13,055 nucleotides of DNA from JBGOUJ01 sp041477005 (GCA_041477005.1 JBGOUJ010000154.1:1-13055); one strand, 5' to 3'. Positions 6,836-13,055 are shown, numbered from the stretch's first letter. Translations and numbers: made by a program. Notes: generated from the sequence alone by a model not told the origin.

Positions 6836-6939
6836 ATCCGATGGGGGTTGTCAGCCACCAGCGATCAGGCCGCAGCGCCGGATAGGCCGGTCGCTGCAGG
6901 CTGACGGCTGACAGGTGATGGCTGCTGCTGACGGCTGCT

Positions 6940-7284
6940 TTACTGGAAGCTCCTTACCGCCGCCGCTTCATCCGTGTGCACTTCAAAAACGGTGTAGAGC
7001 TTGGTGATTTGGAGCAGATCGTGGACCTTTTTCTGCAGGTTGAGCAGTTTGAGCTCGCCGCCCTGGTTACTGACCGACGTGAAGCTCGAAACCAGCTCTC
7101 CGATGCCGGAACTGTCGATGTAGCTGACGTCGCCGAGGTTCAGCAGGATCTTCTTCTGCCCTTTCGAAATCAGGTCTCTGACGGTCTCCCGAAGCGTGCT
7201 GGACCCTTCGCCCAGCGTGATGCGTCCGCTCATGTCGACGATCGTCACCCCGTCCAACTGGCGCGTGCTTGCTTTGATGCTCAC
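6940..7284 (-). CDS. STAS-domain anti-sigma factor antagonist (SpoIIAA/RsbV type)
   Basis: This 114-residue single STAS domain belongs to the partner-switching antagonists. In its unphosphorylated form such a protein binds the anti-sigma kinase and frees the target it holds. The motif SYIDSSGIGELV places the phosphorylatable Ser at S58, the same number as in B. subtilis SpoIIAA, with D57 and G60 around it. The start is GTG at 7284, preceded by a near-perfect AAGGAGGA six nt upstream. Its GTG overlaps the TGA of the upstream kinase gene (GTGA, 4 nt), so the two are probably translationally coupled. The pair should work as kinase and substrate. No sigma factor or PP2C phosphatase gene is in view, so those partners lie elsewhere. 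Confidence 0.92.
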   Translation of the reverse strand: MSIKASTRQLDGVTIVDMSGRITLGEGSSTLRETVRDLISKGQKKILLNLGDVSYIDSSGIGELVSSFTSVSNQGGELKLLNLQKKVHDLLQITKLYTVFEVHTDEAAAVRSFQ

Positions 7285-7727
7285 TTGCCGTCCTCCTTGC
7301 TGGTGTTTGGAGAAGAGTTCTTAATCATCACGACTTCCATTCCTTCGGCGGGGAGCCGGTGGACATGCATCTCGTCCATAAAAGCCCGTATCAGGAACAA
7401 TCCCCGCCCCGATTTTCGCAGCAGGTTCTCCGACGCCAGAGGGTCGGGAACGTCGTCCACTTCAAAACCCACTCCCTGATCCTGCACGCGGATGGTCAAC
7501 TGGTCCTGATTCGATTCGATGGCCAGCGTCACCTTTTTCTGCGAGCTGTAACAGTTGCCGTGGACCACCGCGTTGACCACGCCTTCCCGCACGGCCATGC
7601 CGATCTGATGGACCTCGTCCTCGGCAAAGCCGGATTCCTCGGCGAAGCGTTTGACCATGTTTTCGGCCACATCCACGCTATCGAGCGTGCTGTCCAGCTT
7701 CACCTCCTGCTTCCTGGCTTCACCCAT
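7281..7727 (-). CDS. RsbW-like anti-sigma factor / serine-protein kinase (HATPase_c)
   Basis: This 148-residue GHKL ATPase domain is of the anti-sigma kinase type. It should bind a target (classically a sigma factor) and phosphorylate the STAS protein encoded just downstream. The N-box is REGVVNAVVHGN (E48, N52), the G1 box is DQGVGF (D83, G85, G87) and the G2 box is SGRGLFLI (G107, G109). There is no membrane segment or sensor domain. The ATG at 7727 has only a weak ribosome binding site. A GTG at codon 9 follows AGGAAGCAGGAG and is a possible alternative start. It lies about 100 nt after the glycosyltransferase gene stop, so a shared transcript is possible. The target could be a sigma factor or another partner-switching output; the sequence does not say which. 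Confidence 0.9.
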   Translation of the reverse strand: MGEARKQEVKLDSTLDSVDVAENMVKRFAEESGFAEDEVHQIGMAVREGVVNAVVHGNCYSSQKKVTLAIESNQDQLTIRVQDQGVGFEVDDVPDPLASENLLRKSGRGLFLIRAFMDEMHVHRLPAEGMEVVMIKNSSPNTSKEDGK

Positions 7728-7827
7728 ATAGCGGGATAGGTGGGCAAACCCCTTGCTCGGAGGCCGCTACTGCCCCCTCGACTGGGCCATAAGAGAATGC
7801 CTAACATGGCACAGAGGCCGTGGAAAG

Positions 7828-8637
7828 TCAAGATTTTGGAGCCGCTTGCCCGGCCTGCTCCCCCGACCCCGCCGGATCGGCTTGCGGGGCGGGAATCCAG
7901 GGCTCCTCGTAGAGCCGGTCCCAATCGTTGCGGCGCACCCGCCCCAGGTCCAGGAACATATCCAGGCTGTCGCCCAGCATGCGAACCGTCGTTCCCGCGG
8001 CGTGGTCCCAGCGCACCGGCACCTCCACCGCCCGGAAGCCCAGCTTCCGCGCCAGGTAGAGCACTTCCACGTCGAAGCCGAACCGCTCCAACCGTTGGCG
8101 GCGGAAGATCTGCTGCGCCGCCTGCCGCCGGAAGAGCTTGAAGCCGCACTGGGTATCGCTGAAGGGCAGGCCGGTGGCCAGGCGCATCAGGGTATTGAAG
8201 AGTCGTCCGGCGTTCTCCCGGAACACCGATTGGTGCACGCCGATCAGGGAGCGGTCGAGCGCCCGGCTGCCGATGGCCACGTCGTAACCGCCGGCCGCGG
8301 TCGCCGCCAGCAGCTTGTCGCACTCTTCGATGGGGCTCGACAGATCGGCGTCGCTGAAAAGCGCCCAGTCCCCCCGCGCCTCGATCATCCCGTGCCGCAC
8401 GGAGTAACCCTTGCCCCGATTGCCCGGATTGTCGAGCACCCGGACGGCGACCCGCGGGCCGCTGCGCGCGGCCGCGAACTCGCGGGCCAGCGCGGCGGTG
8501 CGATCCCGGGAGCCGTCGTTGACGACCACAATTTCCCCCCGCTCGGCGCGGGGGCCCAGATAGTCCAGTACGCGGCCGAGAGTCCGGGGAAGCCGCGCTT
8601 CTTCGTTGTAGGCGGGGATCACAACCGATAGAAACAT
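7828..8637 (-). CDS. Family 2 glycosyltransferase, polyprenyl/dolichyl-phosphate hexose synthase type
   Basis: This 269-residue GT-A enzyme is likely to transfer a hexose from a nucleotide sugar to a polyprenyl phosphate at the inner face of the cytoplasmic membrane. The nucleotide-binding start is LSVVIPAYNEE (3-13), followed by IVVVNDGSRDRT (36-47) and NPGNRGKGYSVRHG (70-83). The metal-binding DxD is SDADLSSP (D96, D98). The acceptor-side motif is SDTQCGFKLFRR (160-171), with GSR at 123-125. This set matches the Alg5/DPM1-like group. No C-terminal membrane segments are visible, unlike some bacterial relatives. I chose the ATG at 8637 because it sits right before the first conserved strand; a GTG at 8682 would add 15 residues with no clear ribosome binding site. 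It lies upstream of the rsbW-type gene and is divergent from rpsA. Confidence 0.88.
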   Translation of the reverse strand: MFLSVVIPAYNEEARLPRTLGRVLDYLGPRAERGEIVVVNDGSRDRTAALAREFAAARSGPRVAVRVLDNPGNRGKGYSVRHGMIEARGDWALFSDADLSSPIEECDKLLAATAAGGYDVAIGSRALDRSLIGVHQSVFRENAGRLFNTLMRLATGLPFSDTQCGFKLFRRQAAQQIFRRQRLERFGFDVEVLYLARKLGFRAVEVPVRWDHAAGTTVRMLGDSLDMFLDLGRVRRNDWDRLYEEPWIPAPQADPAGSGEQAGQAAPKS

Positions 8638-8692
8638 GAAGGGGTTCCGGGGCCTGGGGCCAAAGGGGCAGTTTAGCACCACGGGTACGAAA

Positions 8693-8709
8693 CCTAACGC
8701 CTAACACCT
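8693..8709. repeat. Short tandem heptamer CCTAACG/CCTAACA
   Basis: CCTAACG (8693-8699), CCTAACA (8700-8706) and CCT follow each other in the divergent gap between the glycosyltransferase gene and rpsA. With only two and a third copies this could be chance. It is listed because longer heptamer arrays occupy other gaps in this window. Confidence 0.45.
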
Positions 8710-8722
8710 GGTACTTGCTTTG

Positions 8723-8731
8723 TGTTATAGT
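8723..8731 (+). promoter_or_regulatory. Candidate extended -10 promoter for rpsA
   Basis: TGTTATAGT combines the TGn element with a -10 box (TATAGT) that matches five of six consensus positions. No good -35 box is found 17 nt upstream, as is allowed for extended -10 promoters. Transcription would begin near 8738 and give a leader of about 95 nt before the rpsA start at 8835. The call rests on the sequence only. Confidence 0.42.
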
Positions 8732-8834
8732 CTTTGCTAATAGCCTTCAGTCATAAGCCATCCGCTACCCGTTTCGGCCCCTGGTTTGAAGCGGATAACC
8801 GGCTGCAAGAAGGCTTTGTTTCGTAGGGTTGGCC

Positions 8835-10643
8835 ATGGCGACCAAACCAGACGAGCTGGCGCGCGGTGGGGAACCAGGAGGGACCTCCTCGTCATCCTCA
8901 CCAGGCCCGGTGCGGATGAGGCCCGGTCTCCCTCCGGTGTCGTTACCAGGCGCTCCTCCGCCGGTCCCTCCCGGGCGGGAAACCGAGCCCTACGCTCGCC
9001 TGCTCGACGATTACACCCACTTTTCGACCCTGCACCAGGGCGAGATTCGCGAGGGCCGGGTGGTCAAGGTCTCGGGCGAGGAAGTCATCGTCGATATCGG
9101 TTACAAGAGCGAAGGGCTGGTGCCGCTCGAGCAGTTCCGCGATGCGTTCGGCGAGATCCGGGTGCAGCCGGGCGACGTCATCGACGTGATGCTCGAGAAT
9201 GCCGTCGACCTGGATGGCTATATCCGGCTGTCCCACGAGCGCGCCCGCCGGCTGAAGCTTTGGGACCGGCTGGAGAAGGCCTTCGCCGAAAAGCTGCCCG
9301 TGGACTCCCGGGTGCTGGACCGGATCAAAGGAGGCCTGGAAGTGGATCTGGGCGGCGTGACGGCGTTCCTGCCCGGATCGCAGGCCGATCTGCACCCCAC
9401 CCACAATCTCGACAACTGGAAGGGGAAGCAGATCCAGGTTCGCATCATCAAGCTGAATCGCAAGCGCGGCAACATTGTGGTCAGCCGGCGGACGGCCCTC
9501 GAAGAAGAAATCAACGAGCGGCGCCAACGCACGATCGAGACCCTTAGCGAGGGCGCGGTGGTTACCGGCGCGGTGAAGAACCTGACCGACTACGGAGTCT
9601 TCGTCGACCTGGGCGGCGTGGATGGCCTGCTGCACGTGACCGACATATCCTACGGCCGGGTGAACCACCCCTCCGAGGTTCTGCACGTCGGCGATCCGGT
9701 CACCGTCAAGGTGCTGAAGTTCGACCGGACGCGGCAGCGCGTCTCGCTGGGAATCAAGCAGCTCTTGCCGGACCCGTGGGAATCGGTGGTGGAGCGCTAT
9801 CCGGCCAACGGCCGCGCCTATGGCCGGGTCATGAACGTCACCGATTATGGCGCCTTTGTCGAGCTGGAGCCGGGCGTGGAGGGGCTGATTCACGTCTCCG
9901 AGATGACTTGGTCGAAGCGCACCAAGCACCCTTCCAAGATCGTCAAGACCGGCGACCAGGTGGAAGTGGTGGTGCTCGACGTGCATCCCAAGGAGCGCCG
10001 CATCTCGCTCGGCCTGAAGCAGCTCGAGCCCAATCCCTGGACCACCCTGGCCGATCGCTACTCGATCGGCTCGGTGGTCGACGGGCGCGTCCGCAACATC
10101 ACCGATTTCGGCGCTTTTGTCGAGATCGAAGACGGCGTGGACGGCCTGGTGCACGTCTCCGACATCTCCTGGACCAAGCACATCAAGCACCCCAGTGAGG
10201 CGCTCAAGAAGGGCCAGAAGGTGCAGGCGGCGATCCTGCGCATCGACATCGAAAACCGCCGCCTTTCCCTCGGCATCAAGCAGCTCCAGCCCGACGCCTG
10301 GGAGACGTTTTTCCAGAGCCACGCCATCGGCGACGTGGCCCGTGGCAGGGTCACCCGGCACGCGAGCTTCGGTGTCTTCGTAGAGGTGGCCGAAGGAGTG
10401 GAAGGTCTGTGCCATAATTCGGAATTGCCCTCCGGCGAGGCCGCCGCCTCTTTGGCCGACGGGCGGGAAAGGGACTTCAAGGTCATCAAGCTGAACCCGG
10501 CGGAAAAGAAAATCGGCCTGAGCCTGCGCGCCGCGGCCGAGGAAGAGGAACAGGCGAACCTGGAACGATATAATCAACAAGCGGCTGCCGCCGGCAGCAC
10601 GATCGAAGAAGTGCTCAGCTTCAAAGACAGAGAGGAGAAGTAG
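8835..10643 (+). CDS. rpsA: 30S ribosomal protein S1
   Basis: S1 binds mRNA at the 30S subunit and helps start translation of structured messages. The 602-residue product has six S1 (OB-fold) domains: about 67-137, 150-225, 238-310, 323-397, 410-485 and 496-572. Domains 3 to 5 are very alike, each with a TDYG/TDFG-(V/A)FV core and a LGIKQL or LGLKQL ending. Domains 1 and 2 are the diverged ribosome-binding type (KSEGLVPLEQF; GVTAFLPGSQAD). The first 50 or so residues are a Gly/Ser/Pro-rich extension absent from the 557-residue E. coli protein. I chose the ATG at 8835, which has AGGG 7 nt upstream; a TTG lies two codons earlier. The ihfB-like gene begins 9 nt after the stop, the same rpsA-ihfB order as in E. 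coli. Confidence 0.96.
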   Translation: MATKPDELARGGEPGGTSSSSSPGPVRMRPGLPPVSLPGAPPPVPPGRETEPYARLLDDYTHFSTLHQGEIREGRVVKVSGEEVIVDIGYKSEGLVPLEQFRDAFGEIRVQPGDVIDVMLENAVDLDGYIRLSHERARRLKLWDRLEKAFAEKLPVDSRVLDRIKGGLEVDLGGVTAFLPGSQADLHPTHNLDNWKGKQIQVRIIKLNRKRGNIVVSRRTALEEEINERRQRTIETLSEGAVVTGAVKNLTDYGVFVDLGGVDGLLHVTDISYGRVNHPSEVLHVGDPVTVKVLKFDRTRQRVSLGIKQLLPDPWESVVERYPANGRAYGRVMNVTDYGAFVELEPGVEGLIHVSEMTWSKRTKHPSKIVKTGDQVEVVVLDVHPKERRISLGLKQLEPNPWTTLADRYSIGSVVDGRVRNITDFGAFVEIEDGVDGLVHVSDISWTKHIKHPSEALKKGQKVQAAILRIDIENRRLSLGIKQLQPDAWETFFQSHAIGDVARGRVTRHASFGVFVEVAEGVEGLCHNSELPSGEAAASLADGRERDFKVIKLNPAEKKIGLSLRAAAEEEEQANLERYNQQAAAAGSTIEEVLSFKDREEK

Positions 10644-10652
10644 AAAATTGCC

Positions 10653-10994
10653 ATGACCAAAGCCGACCTCATCGAAGAAGTCTCCAAAGTGGTGGAGATG
10701 ACGCGCAAGGAGTCGGAGATCATCGTGGAGACGATCTTTGACAGCATCGTAAAGTCGCTCCGCTCCGGAGACAAGATCGAGATCCGCGGCTTCGGCAGCT
10801 TTCGAACCCGGCAGCGGCAGGCTCGCATCGGCCGCAACCCCAAATCGGGTGAGCGCGTCGAGGTCCCCGCCAAGCGCATCCCCTTCTTCAAGCCCAGCAA
10901 GGAGCTGCGAGACATCGTCAACGGCGCCGCCACGGCCGCCGCTCCCGCCGCCCCGCCTGTTTCGGAAGTTTTCCCGGGCGCTAGCCAGGCCTGA
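10653..10994 (+). CDS. ihfB: HU/IHF family DNA-binding protein, IHF-beta-like
   Basis: This 113-residue histone-like protein bends DNA as a dimer. It has the two N-terminal helices (MTKADLIEEVSKVVEMTRK), the signature IEIRGFGSFRTRQRQ (42-56), the beta-arm GRNPKSGE (60-67, with the intercalating Pro P63) and the ending FFKPSKELRD (78-87). IEIRGFGSF, GRNPK and FKP.KELRD match E. coli IHF-beta closely, and the rpsA-ihfB order agrees. No alpha subunit is in view, so it could form homodimers like HU. An Ala/Pro-rich tail of about 22 residues (91-113) goes beyond the usual family length. The ribosome binding site is poor: AGGAG lies about 15 nt upstream inside the rpsA end, so translation may depend on coupling to rpsA. 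Confidence 0.9.
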   Translation: MTKADLIEEVSKVVEMTRKESEIIVETIFDSIVKSLRSGDKIEIRGFGSFRTRQRQARIGRNPKSGERVEVPAKRIPFFKPSKELRDIVNGAATAAAPAAPPVSEVFPGASQA

Positions 10995-11020
10995 GCGCCC
11001 CGGCCAGGCATCGATCAAAC

Positions 11021-11518
11021 ATGGACTACCTGTGGACCCCCTGGCGGTTCGCCTACATCACCCAGGCGGACCGGGAGACGGATTGCGTCTTTTGCCGCAA
11101 GCAAGCCGAAGCGGAGGACGATCGCAACTACATCGTCTATCGCGGCCGCAAGAACTTCATCCTGCTGAACATCTATCCCTACACGGTAGGCCACATGATG
11201 GTGGTTCCCTATCGCCACGTGGCCACGCTCGCCGAAGCCGAGCCGGAAGAGTGCTCTGAAATGATGGAGCTGACGCGTCAAGCCGAGGCCGCTCTGCGCA
11301 CCGTCTACCGGCCGCAGGGCGTGAACCTGGGAATGAATATCGGCAAATCAGCGGGCGCCGGCGTCGCCGGCCACATCCATATGCACGTGCTGCCCCGCTG
11401 GGAAGCCGACGCCAACTTCCTAAGCGTGATCAGCGAGACCCGCGTGCTGCCCGAGACGCTGGACGTGACCTGGGGAAAACTGAAAAAAGAATTTGAAACC
11501 ACAGATGAACACAGATAA
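11021..11518 (+). CDS. HIT family nucleotide hydrolase/phosphorylase (Ap4A type)
   Basis: This 165-residue histidine triad protein likely cleaves diadenosine tetraphosphate or a related nucleotide. The triad is HIHMHVLPRW (H118, H120, H122), with H120 as the expected nucleophile. The N-terminus MDYLWTPWRFAYI and the pair CVFC (C22, C25) match the branch that includes mycobacterial Ap4A phosphorylase Rv2613c. C22 and C25, with H66 and a triad His, may bind zinc as in the GalT relatives. The start lies 26 nt after the ihfB-like stop, in line with co-transcription, though its ribosome binding site is weak. The last residues, TTDEHR, and the stop codon are encoded by the repeat array that begins at 11497, so the native C-terminus may have been changed by the repeat. 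Confidence 0.92.
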   Translation: MDYLWTPWRFAYITQADRETDCVFCRKQAEAEDDRNYIVYRGRKNFILLNIYPYTVGHMMVVPYRHVATLAEAEPEECSEMMELTRQAEAALRTVYRPQGVNLGMNIGKSAGAGVAGHIHMHVLPRWEADANFLSVISETRVLPETLDVTWGKLKKEFETTDEHR

Positions 11519-11629
11519 ACACAGATAAAACCCAGCCGAAATGGAACCGCAGGGCCCAGGGGGGCACCCCCGCGGATGAACGCAGGTTCCAAGGGTCTTA
11601 TCTGTGTTTATCTGTGTTCATCTGTGGTT
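11497..11629. repeat. Palindromic array of decamer ACAGATAAAC
   Basis: The left arm 11497-11528 holds ACAGATGAAC, ACAGATAAAC and ACAGATAA after AACC. The right arm 11598-11629 is its exact reverse complement: 32 of 32 positions match. The centre of 69 nt has its own nested pairing: TGGAACC (11542-11548) with GGTTCCA (11585-11591), then CCGC with GCGG, then a run of G facing a run of C. From memory, ACAGATAAACACAG-type repeats are found between genes in many unrelated bacteria, often in inverted pairs. It lies between the convergent HIT and purH genes, overlaps the HIT 3' end and stops 6 nt before the purH stop codon. It may act as a two-way transcription end. Confidence 0.95.
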
Positions 11630-11635
11630 CCATTT

Positions 11636-13055
11636 TCAGTGCCGGAAGTGGCGGATGCCGGTGAAGACCATCGCCAGGCCCAGGCGGTTGGCCGCCGCGA
11701 TTACCTCGGCGTCTCGCACCGAGCCCCCGGGCTGGATGACGGCGGTGGCGCCGTGACGGGCCAGTTCCTCGACGCCGTCCGGAAACGGGAAGAAGGCGTC
11801 GGAGGCCACTACCGTCCCCTTTAGCGGCAGGACCGCCTTGCTCGCGCCGATCCGCACCGAATCCACGCGGCTCATTTGCCCCGCGCCGACACCCATTGTC
11901 TGGCCCTCGACCGCATAAACGATGGCGTTCGACTTGACGTGTTTCGCAACCTTCCAGGCAAATTCGAGCGCCGCCATTTCCTGGGGTGTGGGCGAGCGCT
12001 CAGTGACTACGCTCAGCTTCGAGCGATCGAACGAGATTGAGTCCTCGGTCTGCGCCAGGTATCCGCCGGTGATGCTTTTCACCACCAGCCCCGCCGGCGC
12101 GTCGGAGACCTCGATCAGCCGCAGGTTCTTTTTCGCCCGCAGCCGTTCGAGAGCCTCCGGCGAATAGCCCGGGGCGGCGATCGCCTCGGCGAACAGCTCG
12201 GCCACCGCCGACGCCGTTTCGCCGTCCAGTGCTCGGTTGAACGCCAGCACGCCGCCGAACGCCGAGACCGGGTCGCACTCGAGCGCTTTGCGATAGGCCG
12301 CCGAGAGCGTCTCCTGCTCGGCGCAGCCGCAGGGGTTGGTGTGCTTGATGATGGCGGCAGCCGGGCGCTCGAACTCCCGGGCGAGCTGCCAGGCGGCGTC
12401 GAGATCGACCAGGTTGTTGTAGGAGAGCTCCTTGCCGTGGAGCTGGCGCGCTCCGGCCACGCCCGTTTCGGCGCCCTCCGGGCCCGTTGCGTAGAGGCCG
12501 GCCGACTGGTGCGGGTTTTCGCCGTAGCGCAAGCTCATGCGGCGCGGCGCGCGGATGTCCAGCACCGCGGGCAGCGGCTCCCGGCCGTCGCCGTCCCGCA
12601 ATCCCGGCAGCGTGTTGGCGATGGCTCGGTCGTAGGCGGCTGTAGTGGCAAAGGCCTTCAACGCCAGCCGCCAGCGGGTCGTCTCCGAAAGGCGGCATTC
12701 GTTGGCCCGCAGCTCCTCGGCGATCGCCGCGTAGTCAGCCGGGTCGGTCACCACCGCCACGTACGCGAAATTCTTGGCCGCGGACCGGATCATGGTGGGA
12801 CCGCCGATGTCGATGTTCTCGATGATCTCTTCCGAGCTGACGCCGGGTTTGGCCGCCGTCTTCTCGAAAGCGTAGAGGTTGACCACGACCAGATCGATGG
12901 GGGCGATGTTGTGCTGCACCAGGGCCTGCATGTGCTCCGGGTCGGAGCGCACGGCCAGGATTCCGCCCGTGATGCGCGGGTGCATGGTCTTGACGCGCCC
13001 CCCCAGCATCTCGGGGAACCCGGTCACTTCGGCCACGTCGCGCACCGCGATCCCC
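11636..13055 (-). CDS. purH: Bifunctional AICAR transformylase / IMP cyclohydrolase, 5' end missing
   Basis: PurH carries out the last two steps of IMP synthesis: formylation of AICAR with 10-formyl-tetrahydrofolate, then ring closure. The frame is open to the window edge, so the first 50 or so residues of this roughly 525-residue protein lie outside. The visible part begins with GIAVRDVAEVTGFPEM and continues through the cyclohydrolase domain (GRVKTMHPRITGGIL; ENIDIGGPTMIRSAAKN). The transformylase domain follows, with the catalytic K-H pair in KHTNPCGC (12346-12323), SAFGGVLAFNR and TGGYLAQTED. It ends with MVFTGIRHFRH, the normal C-terminus of the family. No damage is seen. It faces the HIT gene, with the ACAGATAAAC palindrome in the gap. 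Confidence 0.96.
   Translation of the reverse strand, partial: GIAVRDVAEVTGFPEMLGGRVKTMHPRITGGILAVRSDPEHMQALVQHNIAPIDLVVVNLYAFEKTAAKPGVSSEEIIENIDIGGPTMIRSAAKNFAYVAVVTDPADYAAIAEELRANECRLSETTRWRLALKAFATTAAYDRAIANTLPGLRDGDGREPLPAVLDIRAPRRMSLRYGENPHQSAGLYATGPEGAETGVAGARQLHGKELSYNNLVDLDAAWQLAREFERPAAAIIKHTNPCGCAEQETLSAAYRKALECDPVSAFGGVLAFNRALDGETASAVAELFAEAIAAPGYSPEALERLRAKKNLRLIEVSDAPAGLVVKSITGGYLAQTEDSISFDRSKLSVVTERSPTPQEMAALEFAWKVAKHVKSNAIVYAVEGQTMGVGAGQMSRVDSVRIGASKAVLPLKGTVVASDAFFPFPDGVEELARHGATAVIQPGGSVRDAEVIAAANRLGLAMVFTGIRHFRH

Larger units (their letters stand above)
6623..6926. repeat. Inverted clusters of heptamer GTCAGCC (NTCAGCN)
   Basis: Heptamers of the form NTCAGCN repeat at 6648-6668 and 6721-6748 (GTCAGCC, CTCAGCG, ATCAGCA, CTCAGTC). 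The reverse orientation GGCTGAC appears at 6899-6912 and in related copies from 6772 on. The outer arms 6641-6668 and 6899-6926 are inverted repeats of 28 nt with two mismatches. AGGAGCAGCCATCA is directly repeated at 6623-6636 and 6638-6651. The cluster fills the whole gap of about 315 nt between two convergent genes, running from the stop codon of the barrel gene to 14 nt from the stop of the STAS gene. No gene is visible in it. It could end transcription from both sides. Confidence 0.88.

Noticed and set aside
6623..6926. Remnant of an insertion sequence between the barrel and STAS genes
   Set aside because: Inverted arms are present, but there is no transposase reading frame and no clear target-site duplication; the inside is itself repeat units.
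8943..11018. Open reading frame of 691 codons on the minus strand, opposite rpsA and ihfB
   Set aside because: Its apparent internal repeats mirror the S1 domain repeats on the other strand. It has no ribosome binding site or known motif.
11305..11824. Frames containing ICVYLCSSVV on both strands near the HIT-purH gap
   Set aside because: The peptide is the translation of the ACAGATAAAC repeat, not a gene product. It appears in both arms because they are inverted copies.

Overview
The window is GC-rich chromosomal DNA from a diderm bacterium. It encodes an outer-membrane assembly protein (BamA), a periplasmic chaperone (Skp/OmpH) and a small outer-membrane beta-barrel. My best guess is Acidobacteriota, near Solibacter/Bryobacterales. 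This rests on the stand-alone receiver family, the secreted hypothetical protein and the style of the extragenic repeats, all judged from memory without a search.

Left third (minus strand): a small secreted protein of unknown role (4567-5193), then bamA (1391-4429) and skp/ompH (659-1336) in the classical order, then a stand-alone degenerate receiver-domain protein (135-533). BamA carries an unusual Pro/Gln-rich linker of about 90 residues between its signal peptide and POTRA1. At the far left edge lies a pair of inverted REP-like sequences (26-88).

Middle: a VOC/glyoxalase-fold protein and a small outer-membrane beta-barrel form a two-gene plus-strand unit (5643-6624). Facing them on the minus strand is a partner-switching pair: an RsbW-like HATPase anti-sigma kinase and a STAS antagonist that overlap by 4 nt (6940-7727). 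Upstream of that pair is a family 2 glycosyltransferase of the polyprenyl/dolichyl-phosphate hexose synthase type (7828-8637).

Right third: a plus-strand housekeeping cluster of rpsA (six S1 domains, 8835-10643), an ihfB/HU-like gene (10653-10994, the same rpsA-ihfB order as in E. coli) and a HIT-family Ap4A-type hydrolase/phosphorylase (11021-11518). It converges on purH (minus strand), whose 5' end is cut by the window edge.

The most unusual content is intergenic. Three gaps (5301-5487, 6623-6926, 11497-11629) each hold a large palindrome. Its arms are tandem arrays of a short oligonucleotide (7, 7 and 10 nt) and its centre holds GC-rich hairpins. The three unit sequences are unrelated, yet the layout is alike, which suggests one common process building or using them. 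One array runs into the 3' end of the HIT gene and supplies its last codons. I found no tRNA, rRNA, CRISPR array, IS transposase gene or phage gene.
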